DNA from: Ignavibacteria bacterium UBA2333
GTDB taxonomy: Bacteria > Bacteroidota > Ignavibacteria > Kapaibacteriales > Kapaibacteriaceae
Assembly (NCBI GenBank): GCA_002344895.1
Contig: DDUR01000101.1
Coordinates: 141,618 to 205,617 of the forward strand
DNA: 64,000 nt
Direction of reading: 5' to 3'
In this document: piece after piece, positions 6,865 to 15,166 of the stretch
Numbering within the stretch: the first letter of the stretch is position 1
How the letters are laid out: each line of letters opens with the position of its first letter
Translations under genes and position numbers: made by a program
Notes under the pieces: model-generated
Database searches by the model: none
The model's input: only the letters and a program-made list of their open reading frames with translations
What the model was told of the DNA's origin: nothing

Positions 6865-9336
6865 ATGACAAAAAGCACTCTCTTTTCGGCTGTAATGGCC
6901 GTTTTGCTACTCGGGGCTTGTGCCTCGTCTACCACACAACAACAGTCCTCGAACGGGCCTGGTGGTCCTGGCGGGCCCGGTGGATCTTCAGAAAAGGACA
7001 AAAAAATCAAGCCCTACGACAAGGTCGTTACAAAGGAAGCTGTTTCCGACAGTGGCTTGTTTATTGTCCATCGTATTGACGAACGTGTACTTTTCGAGAT
7101 CCCGAATACAGAACTCGGCAAAGAACTGTTGCTGGTAACACGCGTTTCTCGCACGCCACGCGTTGGTTACGGCGGAGAGGAATCGAACACAGACGTTGTT
7201 CGCTGGGACCGTAAATACGATCGGATACTACTTCGAACGGTCAGCCACGTTAACGTGGCAGCAGATACCCTGCCCATCGCACGGGCTGTAAAGGCTGCCA
7301 ACTTCGAAGAAGTCATCAAGAGTTTTCCCGTACAAGCTTTGGGAAAGGACTCGGCATCGGTTGTTATCGACGTGACCGATCTGTTTACGACAGACGTTGG
7401 TATCCTGGCCCCGAATCGAGATATCCGTCGAGATGTCAAGACCACCATGCTCGACAAGGAGCGTTCGTTTGTTGAGTACGTGCGTTCGTTTCCCGACAAC
7501 ATTGAAGTCGAAAATGTCCTGACATTTAACGCAGAGGAATCGCTCCAAAATCCGAACTCCAAAACAGCATCGTTCGGAATGCATCATTCTATGGTTCGTT
7601 TACCGGATCCACCGATGATGCCCCGCTTGGCTGACCCACGTGTTGGGTATTTTTCGCGCTATCAGGTTGACTACGGTCGCCCAGAACCGGAAGCCGTCTA
7701 TCGTCAGTATATCCTTCGCTGGCGTTTGGAGCCAAAAGACACAGCAGCCTTCCTGCGTGGTGAACTTGTTGAGCCAGTTAAACCGATTACGTACTATCTC
7801 GATCCGGCCACGCCTGTTCAATGGCGCCCATGGATTCGCAAGGGTGTAGAATCCTGGAATGAAGCCTTTGAAGCGGCAGGGTTCCGAAATGCCATTCGGT
7901 GTATCGATCCACCTACTCCAGAGGAAGATCCGGAATGGTCACCCGAAGATGCTCGGTATAGTGTCATTCGATACTATCCTTCTGAAGTTGAAAATGCATA
8001 TGGTCCGAATGTTCACGATCCAAGAACAGGTGAGATCATTGAGTCCGATATCGGCTGGTTTCACAATATCATCAAGCTCTTGACGAGCTGGTACTTCACA
8101 CAAGCCGCAGCAGATCCTCGCGCACGGAAGGTACCTCTACCTGATGATGTCCTTGGAGAATTTGTTGCCTACGTCGCCGCTCATGAAGTTGGCCATACAC
8201 TTGGACTACCACACAACATGAAGGCATCAAATGCCTTCCCGGTGGACTCACTCAGGAGTCCATCGTTTACATCAAAGTATGGCACAACACCAACCATCAT
8301 GGACTATGCACGTGCTAACTACGTAGCACAGCCAGGTGACGGTGTGACCAACTTCCTGCCAAAGATTGGACCCTATGACAAGTACGTCATTCGTTGGGGG
8401 TACCGGCCGATTCTCTCGGCACGTACACCGGATGAAGAACGCGACACACTTCACGTTTGGGCACGTGCTTCGGAAACAGATAAGAATCTTCGTTTTGGTG
8501 CGCAGCAATGGGTAACTGTTGATCCGACATCGCAGATGGAAGATCTTGGTGATGACGCATTGAAGGCCACAACGTACGGTCTGGCAAATCTTAAGCGTGT
8601 GATGACGTACCTGTATGACGCTCCTGCGAAGGATGGTGACAACTATCGCCAGCTGGGTGAATTGTACGACGACGTCATCGGTCAGTTTATGCGTGAAATC
8701 GGCCATGTAGCCAATATCCCAGGCGGCGTAGAAATCGAACGTAAGGTTTACGGCGTGGCTGGTCCGCAATACACAGCCGTGCCACGAGATCGTCAAAAAG
8801 CAGCCGTTCAGTTCCTCTCAGAGAATGCCTTTACGACACCAACCTGGTTGTTAGAAGACCGTGTTCTTTCTGTTCTCTACCCATCTGGCACAGTTCAGCG
8901 CCTTGCAGATCTTCAGGCCAATGTGTTAAGGACGGTGACAAGCAATGATAAACTCCTTCGTATGCTGGATCAACAAACCAGACTCGGAGCAGCTGCCTAC
9001 GGACCAATTGAACTGTTTACTGATCTGGAAAATGCAATCTTCCGTGACGTATTGTCGCGACAGCCAGTAGACTTCTATCGTCGACATCTCCAGCGCACCT
9101 ACGTTCAGCTGCTCATTGACAAATCGGAAAAACCATCTTCGACTGAGTCGAATCCATTCTTCGCCTTCCTGCGTGGGCCATCAATGTACACGACAGACGT
9201 ACGCGCAATAGCACGTGCACGTCTGGCACAGCTTCAGACTGCACTGAAGGGGGCTGTTGCGGCTGACGCCGCAACAAAGGCGCATGTGGCCGACCTTCAA
9301 CTCCAGATTCAACGAGCACTGAGTCCGGAAGGCTAA
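6865..9336 (+). CDS. Lipoprotein zinc metalloprotease (metzincin, DUF5117-like)
   Basis: An 823-residue secreted lipoprotein. The N-terminus has a short signal peptide ending in the lipobox LLGAC, followed by a Gly/Pro-rich linker. The catalytic segment AHEVGHTLGLPHN (first His about residue 440) is a full metzincin HExxHxxGxxH zinc site, and TIMDYARANYV about 45 residues later supplies the Met-turn. The N-terminal region with paired beta-rich modules fits the DUF5117/DUF5118 proteins of Bacteroidota. These are presumed surface or periplasmic proteases of unknown substrate. The ATG at 6865 is chosen because it gives the lipoprotein signal; longer in-frame starts add an implausible Pro-rich leader. 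I see no clear Shine-Dalgarno. Confidence 0.88.
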   Translation: MTKSTLFSAVMAVLLLGACASSTTQQQSSNGPGGPGGPGGSSEKDKKIKPYDKVVTKEAVSDSGLFIVHRIDERVLFEIPNTELGKELLLVTRVSRTPRVGYGGEESNTDVVRWDRKYDRILLRTVSHVNVAADTLPIARAVKAANFEEVIKSFPVQALGKDSASVVIDVTDLFTTDVGILAPNRDIRRDVKTTMLDKERSFVEYVRSFPDNIEVENVLTFNAEESLQNPNSKTASFGMHHSMVRLPDPPMMPRLADPRVGYFSRYQVDYGRPEPEAVYRQYILRWRLEPKDTAAFLRGELVEPVKPITYYLDPATPVQWRPWIRKGVESWNEAFEAAGFRNAIRCIDPPTPEEDPEWSPEDARYSVIRYYPSEVENAYGPNVHDPRTGEIIESDIGWFHNIIKLLTSWYFTQAAADPRARKVPLPDDVLGEFVAYVAAHEVGHTLGLPHNMKASNAFPVDSLRSPSFTSKYGTTPTIMDYARANYVAQPGDGVTNFLPKIGPYDKYVIRWGYRPILSARTPDEERDTLHVWARASETDKNLRFGAQQWVTVDPTSQMEDLGDDALKATTYGLANLKRVMTYLYDAPAKDGDNYRQLGELYDDVIGQFMREIGHVANIPGGVEIERKVYGVAGPQYTAVPRDRQKAAVQFLSENAFTTPTWLLEDRVLSVLYPSGTVQRLADLQANVLRTVTSNDKLLRMLDQQTRLGAAAYGPIELFTDLENAIFRDVLSRQPVDFYRRHLQRTYVQLLIDKSEKPSSTESNPFFAFLRGPSMYTTDVRAIARARLAQLQTALKGAVAADAATKAHVADLQLQIQRALSPEG

Positions 9337-9340
9337 CACC

Positions 9341-9586
9341 ATGGCAATGGCCCCGCACAAGCGTATTGTTTGGCTCGGATATGCATCGGTGCTCCTGAGT
9401 ATCGTTTGGGGAGTACCGTCACTACTCTGCACCTGGTACGCACATCGATTGGCACGAGGAGTTAACGTGACCGATCAGAGCACACGAGAAATTCGACGCG
9501 ATGTGCGAGGAGGACTCGTCCTTGCAAACATTGGCGCAACACTTGGCGCAGTCGTTCTCGTCGTTGCAATCTGGTCGTGGTTCTAG
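9341..9586 (+). CDS. Small two-helix membrane protein
   Basis: An 81-residue protein with two hydrophobic helices (about residues 8-28 and 58-80). A basic/acidic loop containing STREIRRDVRGG separates them. It follows the metalloprotease stop by four bases, and GGAAGG about nine bases upstream could serve as its ribosome-binding site, so it is probably co-expressed with the protease. It resembles the small DUF4190-type membrane proteins in layout, but I cannot assign a family firmly. A strong inverted-repeat terminator follows. Confidence 0.6.
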   Translation: MAMAPHKRIVWLGYASVLLSIVWGVPSLLCTWYAHRLARGVNVTDQSTREIRRDVRGGLVLANIGATLGAVVLVVAIWSWF

Positions 9587-9626
9587 GCTAGTGTTCGCGC
9601 AAGACCTGTGACGTTCAATCAATGCA

Positions 9627-9661
9627 CAACGGGCTCTTCGACAGTGTCGAAGAGCCCGTTG
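9627..9661. terminator. Bidirectional terminator hairpin (17-bp perfect stem)
   Basis: A perfect 17-bp inverted repeat with a single-base centre; its arm begins CAACGGGCTCTTCG. It sits between the convergent small membrane protein gene and the DUF4389 gene. The T-tract is weak on both sides, but the stem strength and position suggest a shared terminator. Confidence 0.7.
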
Positions 9662-9763
9662 ATGTTTCTCTCTCCCCTTCTCACCAGGGATTGATTCAAA
9701 GATTCTTTCTCAACATGCCATTTGTACGGGACATGGCCAACAACATTTGCAGGGTCGATTCAA

Positions 9764-10348
9764 TCAGGGTCGACCACTAAATGGTGGATAGGTCATGTCG
9801 AGCAACGAGAGATGGGCATTTAATCGCGTTGACCACCGTAAGGTGCCTACAGAAAACTCAAACATCCTTTCAGGCCATTTTCCTGTGAAGAGGATGATCC
9901 AAAACGCGATAAAACTCACAAAACTCTGTGCGATACTGCGAACGAACAGACAGACCAAATGAGGTACGGCCACGTACAACCATCCCAAAAAACCAATGAG
10001 AGCTACCATACCCTGGTTCCACCGTTCAGGATATGGCACATCAAACGTGACACCAGGCATCTCCCCATCCAGTCCAAAACTGGGATACTCATCACGAAGA
10101 TTCCAGAGACTTGCCTGAGCTCTAAGGGACCATCGGAACAATTGTACTTGGAAGGTAAACCAGGACTCGGGATACTTCCCTGTGAAGAGCGTGACCCAGA
10201 AGCCGAGAAACGACAGAACGGAGCCGGCAATACCAAAAATTGAGAGTAGGAAAAAGTGAGGTACACCAATGTAGAGCACTCCAAAGAATGTCCTCAACAG
10301 TAGTTTTCCCCGACTGTATTCCTCCTGCATGCGTACATCGAACACCAT
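9764..10348 (-). CDS. DUF4389 family membrane protein with internal duplication
   Basis: A 194-residue membrane protein made of two homologous halves. Each half has a hydrophobic VPH-containing segment, a second helix, then the family motif: LFTGKYPESWFTFQVQLFRW in the first half and LFTGKWPERMFEFSVGTLRW in the second. Each half ends in a DEYPSF or DMTYPPF signature. DUF4389 proteins have no established function. The two-fold repeat suggests a four-helix membrane unit with cytoplasmic amphipathic tails. GGGAGGG lies upstream of the ATG, and TATTTTTT about 50 bases upstream may be part of the promoter. It is probably monocistronic. Confidence 0.8.
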   Translation of the reverse strand: MVFDVRMQEEYSRGKLLLRTFFGVLYIGVPHFFLLSIFGIAGSVLSFLGFWVTLFTGKYPESWFTFQVQLFRWSLRAQASLWNLRDEYPSFGLDGEMPGVTFDVPYPERWNQGMVALIGFLGWLYVAVPHLVCLFVRSIAQSFVSFIAFWIILFTGKWPERMFEFSVGTLRWSTRLNAHLSLLDMTYPPFSGRP

Positions 10349-10407
10349 GTGAAACCCTCCCGAGTTGTGTGAATGCCTTCCTTGCAGTTGAAAGCGCGGA
10401 AAAAATA

Positions 10408-10424
10408 GCCCCTTTTACCCCTTG
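10408..10424 (-). repeat. Paired AAGGGGC box, site 3 (intergenic)
   Basis: The plus strand reads GCCCCTTTT then ACCCCTTG, with cores 9 bases apart. The pair lies in the divergent region between the DUF4389 gene and the DoxX/MauE-like gene. Confidence 0.6.
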
Positions 10425-10469
10425 CCGATTCGATGGTCGATGGGAAGTTGTGTGGTATTTTGTGCAGCT

Positions 10470-10907
10470 ATGGCAAGTCTTGCATCCTGGCTCAGATTGG
10501 CCATCCGCATCTTCATTGGCGGATACTTCATTTTTGCGGCCGTACCAAAGATTGTTGAACCGTATGTGTTCGCAACCAACATTTCGCATTATCAAATGTT
10601 GCCGGCCTGGTCGGTAAACACCTTCGCCCTTCTCCTGCCTTGGCTAGAACTTGTTGCAGGGACGGCACTGCTCATCGGATTCAGACTTCGAGCTGCAGCT
10701 GTTCTCTGTTCGGCGATGTTAGCAATGTTCACTTTTGCCGTAATCTGGGCCGTATCTCACGGTTTGACGATCGATTGTGGATGTTTTGGAGATGGGAACG
10801 GTGAGACCGTATCGTGGGAGAAGGTATCTAAAAACGTTGCAATGATTGTTCTGACGGTGTCACTCGTTGTTGGTCCTTTGCGTGAACGTAAGGATGTGGA
10901 CGTATGA
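10470..10907 (+). CDS. DoxX/MauE-like membrane protein
   Basis: A 145-residue, four-helix inner-membrane protein. An early AVPKIVEP motif follows the first helix, and DCGCFGDG lies in the third loop; both are typical of the MauE/DoxX-like group. MauE relatives are linked to disulfide or redox chemistry in the envelope, but this subgroup is uncharacterised. The ATG at 10470 gives a standard N-terminus; an ATG at 10440 is an alternative. TATTTTG lies seven bases upstream, an imperfect -7 element. Its TGA overlaps the next ATG by four bases, so it opens the plus-strand operon that runs through comF. Confidence 0.7.
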   Translation: MASLASWLRLAIRIFIGGYFIFAAVPKIVEPYVFATNISHYQMLPAWSVNTFALLLPWLELVAGTALLIGFRLRAAAVLCSAMLAMFTFAVIWAVSHGLTIDCGCFGDGNGETVSWEKVSKNVAMIVLTVSLVVGPLRERKDVDV

Positions 10908-12748
10908 CGTTAGCAGAATCACTCGCGAGGGGTGTTATCGTAACTGATGGTTCAGTTGCGATTGAACTCGCTCGTCGTGGACTTTCGGAACGTCCTGCAG
11001 ATAGGTACACACTAACATCACCGGCGGTTATTGAGCGTATCTACGCTGAGTTTATCGACGCTGGTTCGACACTCATTCGAACGTTAACCTCACAAGCGAA
11101 TCGTTATGCTCTCGAATCTTCAATGCTTGCTGCACGCGTGCATGAGATTAACCGTAAGGGAGTATGGATTGCTCGTTCCGCTGCAGCAGGAAAGGCAATT
11201 GTTGCCGGCACGATGGGTCCAACGGGACGATACGTCAAACCGCTTGGACCACTAGATGTTGACGATATGCGATCGGCATTTGTCGACCAGGCATCAGCAC
11301 TTCTCGCTGGAAAGCCTGATTGTATCCTGCTGTTATCGTTTATCGACCTCGACGAGCTTGAGATAGCGATTGATGCAGTTCGTTCGTTGAGTGCCGAGAT
11401 TCCCATCATTGCATCAAAAAGTTTTCCGGAGGATGGCAGTGTCCTCGCAGGTCCGTTTCCGACATCCGTTGCACATCGGCTAACTCGCCATGGAGTTGAT
11501 GTCATCGGCAGTAACGGAACCGTTGGTCCACAACGAATGCTTGGAATTGTTCAGTCGTTACGTGTATCAACTGTACCACTCATTGCCCTGCCTGACATTG
11601 GAATTCCCACAATAGTTGACGGCATCGCTGTTTATAATGCTGAGCCGTCCTATGTTGCCGCAGCTGCGGCACGACTTGTCGACCACGGTGCGGCAATTGT
11701 TGGTGCTGACGGAGGAGCAACAATTGAACATATAGCAGCGATTGCCGATGCCGTTCGAGGACGTGTTGTTGGGTCGATAGCACCTGACATTAAGGCCAGT
11801 CGCGTAGAGCGCACGGTTGCCGAACGCCCCTCAGAAACACCAGCCTTCCTCTCTGCACTCAATACGGGGTTTACGGCCACGGTTGAACTAGACATTCCGC
11901 GCGGGACCGACATGTCGTCCGTCCTTGAAGGTGCACGATATCTTGCTGCACATGGTGTGGACGCAGTGAATATTAGCGACGGTGCACGTGCGCGACTTCG
12001 GATGAGTCCAATTGCCATCAGCCACATCGTCCAGCAACAAACGTCGATGCATTGTATCTCTCACCTTGCCTGCCGTGACCGCAATATGGTCGGGCTTCAA
12101 AGTGAGCTGCTCGGTGCACATGCTCTGGGAGTAACATCAATTCTTGCGGTTACGGGTGACCCGACACATATCGGCGACTTCCCTGGTGCCACGAGTGTGT
12201 ACGACGTTGATTCCATTGGCCTTGTTCGCGCTTTGGGCAGAATGAATGCAGGTAGCGATCTTTTTGGCAATCCACTCGGATCATCAACGAATTTTACAAT
12301 TGCCTGCGCGGTAAATCCTGCTGCTGACGATATGGAACGTGAGATTGATCGTTTAGCGGCTAAGGCTGCCGAAGGAGCTCACGTCGCGTTCTCGCAGCCA
12401 ATCTTTGATGAAGATCTGCTCGAACGATTCCTTGATCGTATTCGAGAAATCAACATCCGGTTTATGGTAGGCATCATTCCCCTGCGAACGATACGGCATG
12501 CAGAATTCCTCCACTATGAAGTACCGGGAATGTCGATTCCAGCATGGGTACGGGAACGTATGGCTACAGCTGGGTCGGATACTGCGCGAGCAACATCCAT
12601 TGGCATCGATATTGCCGTTGCCTTCCTTGACCGTGTGAAGGACCGTATTGCAGGCGTCTATCTCATGCCGCCCTTCAAAAAGTACGACATTGCCATTTCC
12701 ATCCTCGAACAAGTACAACCCTCAAAGGTGAGCCGTGCAGCAGGATGA
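10904..12748 (+). CDS. YitJ-like fusion: degenerate homocysteine methyltransferase plus MTHFR
   Basis: A 614-residue fusion. Residues 1-290 have the homocysteine S-methyltransferase barrel. The zinc-ligating cysteines are missing: the usual NC is SNGT around residue 205, and the usual GGCCGT is GADGGAT around residues 267-273. Residues 315-610 form an intact methylenetetrahydrofolate reductase domain with VELDIPRG, the HLACRDRN loop, VTGDPTHIGDFPGATSVYD and the QPIFD motif. The MTHFR half should reduce methylene-THF with flavin. The methyltransferase half cannot use the known zinc-thiolate mechanism, so it may be structural, regulatory or have another substrate. It overlaps the upstream gene by four bases and the RDD gene by 14. 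Confidence 0.85.
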   Translation: MTLAESLARGVIVTDGSVAIELARRGLSERPADRYTLTSPAVIERIYAEFIDAGSTLIRTLTSQANRYALESSMLAARVHEINRKGVWIARSAAAGKAIVAGTMGPTGRYVKPLGPLDVDDMRSAFVDQASALLAGKPDCILLLSFIDLDELEIAIDAVRSLSAEIPIIASKSFPEDGSVLAGPFPTSVAHRLTRHGVDVIGSNGTVGPQRMLGIVQSLRVSTVPLIALPDIGIPTIVDGIAVYNAEPSYVAAAAARLVDHGAAIVGADGGATIEHIAAIADAVRGRVVGSIAPDIKASRVERTVAERPSETPAFLSALNTGFTATVELDIPRGTDMSSVLEGARYLAAHGVDAVNISDGARARLRMSPIAISHIVQQQTSMHCISHLACRDRNMVGLQSELLGAHALGVTSILAVTGDPTHIGDFPGATSVYDVDSIGLVRALGRMNAGSDLFGNPLGSSTNFTIACAVNPAADDMEREIDRLAAKAAEGAHVAFSQPIFDEDLLERFLDRIREINIRFMVGIIPLRTIRHAEFLHYEVPGMSIPAWVRERMATAGSDTARATSIGIDIAVAFLDRVKDRIAGVYLMPPFKKYDIAISILEQVQPSKVSRAAG

Positions 12749-13346
12749 CCTATCCCCGAACAGTGCCGACATGTACGGCAACTATCGTCCCCCAATCGAA
12801 GCACTCCGAGTTGGGTTCGGGCCGCGCGCCGGTGCAGCAGTCATTGACGTTCTTCTCGAGACAGCGTTGGCCATCATCATCGGCCTTGTCCTGCTCAGTA
12901 TGGACATGCAGCTAAACTTTTTGACTGCTGAACAACTCGAGTCCCTTCAGACTATTTACAAGCTCTTGGGGATGTCGCAATCCGAAGCCGCAAGCCTTGT
13001 TTCCACGATTAGTGTGTTCACGTTTTCCGGAATTGTCATCAATGTTGCCTATCCAGCAATTGAAGGCCTTACGGGAAGGACACCTGGCAAGCTCGCACTT
13101 GGACTTGTTGTTGCACATGCTGATGGACAACGTGGCACGATGGGTTTATGGATGAAACGAATGTTTATCAAGAACATCTCGGCGTTCCTGAGATTTCTCG
13201 CCATTCTACCTGCTCTGAGTTTCCTCGACTATCTTGGCAGCTTCCTCGGCATTGTCATCATCGTCGGTTGTTTTTTTGCACTTGGATATGATCGTCTTGC
13301 TCTGCATGATCGTATCGCCGGTACAGCCGTCTTTCGAACATCATGA
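12735..13346 (+). CDS. RDD family membrane protein
   Basis: A 203-residue membrane protein with the RDD signature near residues 30-40 (GFGPRAGAAVIDVLL, Arg then Asp in helix 1). It also has GRTPGKLALGLVV before the third helix and a late YDRLALHDRIAGTAV segment, all diagnostic of the family. RDD proteins are four-helix inner-membrane proteins; some have been linked to ion exchange, but the role here is unknown. The GTG at 12735 overlaps the end of the YitJ-like gene by 14 bases and has GGTGA upstream. The stop overlaps the next ATG by four bases. Confidence 0.8.
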   Translation: MQQDDLSPNSADMYGNYRPPIEALRVGFGPRAGAAVIDVLLETALAIIIGLVLLSMDMQLNFLTAEQLESLQTIYKLLGMSQSEAASLVSTISVFTFSGIVINVAYPAIEGLTGRTPGKLALGLVVAHADGQRGTMGLWMKRMFIKNISAFLRFLAILPALSFLDYLGSFLGIVIIVGCFFALGYDRLALHDRIAGTAVFRTS

Positions 13347-14413
13347 TCTATTACAGCGACTACCTCGAACTCGACAAGGTGCTTTCTGCACAACATCCCG
13401 AAAGTGACAAGGCCGGGCAGCCTGCTCACGACGAGATGCTTTTCATCATCACGCACCAAACGTTTGAACTCTGGTTTAAACAAGTTCTGTTTGAGATGCG
13501 CAGTGTTATTGCTCTCTTTCACCGAGACTACGTGCCCGAAGCAGACGTCTTTTTAGCACTCTCACGATTACGACGTACCAATCGTATCATGGAACATCTC
13601 GCTGAGCAGTTTACGCTCATCGAGACGATGACACCGGGCGACTTTATGGAATTCCGTGCCTTTCTGAATCCCGCATCCGGATTTCAGAGTGTGCAGTGGC
13701 GCGTATTGGAACGAACTCTTGGTTTACGCGAAGAACGCCGCGTCCTACGAGCATATACAGATGCGTTAGCTGAACAACATCGCGCCGAACTGGATGCAGC
13801 GACAGCTGGCACCACGTTGTTTGACGCAATTGAACGCTGGTTAGGCGCAATGCCGTTTATGGAGTCGGGCGACTTTACGTTCTGGCAAGCGTATCGGTCG
13901 GCTGTTGCCGCCATGTTTGAGCACGACCGTGATGAAGTGCGCACTCTTGCAGCGGCTGAGGGTCATGATCCGTCGGAAGCACTCGCACAGATTGACGCCA
14001 ATGAGGCTGGTTTTGATGCCATTTTCTCAGAGCCTCAGTATACTGATTTACAGAGCCGCGGACTCCGACGGATGTCACGAAATGCATCGCTCGCAGCACT
14101 ATTCATTTCAGCATATCGCCATGAGCCCCTTCTCCAAGCCCCTTACCAGGTGCTTGACGCCATCATCGAACTTGACAGGCTGGTTTCTCTCTGGAGATAT
14201 CGGCACACAATGATGGTTTCACGTATGATTGGTATGCGTGTAGGTACCGGCGGTTCAAGCGGTCATGACTATCTCATGCAGACGACGGTTCGGCAAAGAA
14301 TTTTTGACGACCTCACATCGTTGTCATCGTTCCTTGTTCCAAGTGCTGTTGTGCCGGCCCTGCCTGCCGACATTGCGCGTCGCCTGCAATTCGTGAACGA
14401 AGCACGAGGGTGA
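13343..14413 (+). CDS. kynA: Tryptophan 2,3-dioxygenase family protein
   Basis: A 356-residue heme enzyme of the TDO family, which opens L-tryptophan to N-formylkynurenine. The N-terminal YSDYLELDKVLSAQHP and HDEMLFIITHQTFELWFKQ carry the substrate-pocket residues. WRYRHTMMVSRMIG carries the axial heme histidine, and GTGGSSGHDYL is the C-terminal signature loop. Length fits the family. It is translationally coupled to the RDD gene by ATGA. No other kynurenine-pathway gene is in the window, so whether it serves catabolism or NAD/quinolinate synthesis is open. Confidence 0.92.
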   Translation: MIYYSDYLELDKVLSAQHPESDKAGQPAHDEMLFIITHQTFELWFKQVLFEMRSVIALFHRDYVPEADVFLALSRLRRTNRIMEHLAEQFTLIETMTPGDFMEFRAFLNPASGFQSVQWRVLERTLGLREERRVLRAYTDALAEQHRAELDAATAGTTLFDAIERWLGAMPFMESGDFTFWQAYRSAVAAMFEHDRDEVRTLAAAEGHDPSEALAQIDANEAGFDAIFSEPQYTDLQSRGLRRMSRNASLAALFISAYRHEPLLQAPYQVLDAIIELDRLVSLWRYRHTMMVSRMIGMRVGTGGSSGHDYLMQTTVRQRIFDDLTSLSSFLVPSAVVPALPADIARRLQFVNEARG

Positions 14414-14417
14414 TTCT

Positions 14418-15158
14418 ATGCGCTCCATCCGTGCCGTCACGGTGCGGATGGTGCGCACTGTGACGGAAAGTATTCTCGACGTTGTCTTTCCACGTCGATG
14501 CCTTGTCTACGGTACTCCTCTGGACGGCCGCGAGCATCTCGTCGGAGTATCAAACGCCGCCTTCGAAGAATTTCTACCTGCGCCATCCTCAGCCGAGTTG
14601 TTGAGCCTCGTCTATAGTCACTTCGATCGTGACGATGTCTATATCGACAACGTCTTTGCTCGCTGGGCCGTAAGCCCTGTATCTGATGTATCAGCAGTTA
14701 TTCATGCGATCAAGTATCAGGGTAGATACAAGCTTGCCGTCGCTCTTGGTCGTGAACTCGGACGTGCTGCTCTATTTGCCGACTGTATTCCTTTGCAAGC
14801 AGAATCGCCCATCATCATTCCGATTCCGATCCATGCTGCACGCAGACGAGAACGAGGATACAACCAGGCAGAGGCAATTAGTAAAGGCCTGGCAGAGATT
14901 ACAGGACTTCATGTTAACGTCACCACCGTTCGACGTGTTCGTTGGACGGGTACACAAACGGCACTTAACAGTCGTGAACGACTTCAGAACATTCGATCGG
15001 CCTTTACCATCGACGATCCGCATATCATTCGTAATTCAACGGTGATCCTTGTCGACGATGTCCTTACAACGGGCGCAACAACAAACGCCTGCGCCGAGTG
15101 TGTTCTCGACGCAGGCGCGCGACGTGTACTTGTATGGACCGTTGCAGCTACCGTGTAA
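14418..15158 (+). CDS. comF: ComF family phosphoribosyltransferase-like protein
   Basis: A 246-residue protein with the ComF phosphoribosyltransferase fold. It has a central PIPIHAARRRERGYNQAE motif and the PRPP-binding loop VILVDDVLTTGATTNAC near residues 210-226. ComF relatives act in DNA uptake during natural transformation. The N-terminal zinc ribbon normally present is degenerate: FPRRCLVYGTPL retains one cysteine of the usual CxxC pairs. A dprA gene about 7 kb downstream supports a competence-related context. It is the last gene of the operon, four bases after kynA; no clear terminator separates it from the convergent protease gene. Confidence 0.82.
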   Translation: MRSIRAVTVRMVRTVTESILDVVFPRRCLVYGTPLDGREHLVGVSNAAFEEFLPAPSSAELLSLVYSHFDRDDVYIDNVFARWAVSPVSDVSAVIHAIKYQGRYKLAVALGRELGRAALFADCIPLQAESPIIIPIPIHAARRRERGYNQAEAISKGLAEITGLHVNVTTVRRVRWTGTQTALNSRERLQNIRSAFTIDDPHIIRNSTVILVDDVLTTGATTNACAECVLDAGARRVLVWTVAATV

Positions 15159-15166
15159 TGGTGACC

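Noticed and set aside
8272..8796. A 174-codon minus-strand open frame inside the metalloprotease gene
   Set aside because: It is antisense to a well-supported protease region and has no recognisable domain or start signal.
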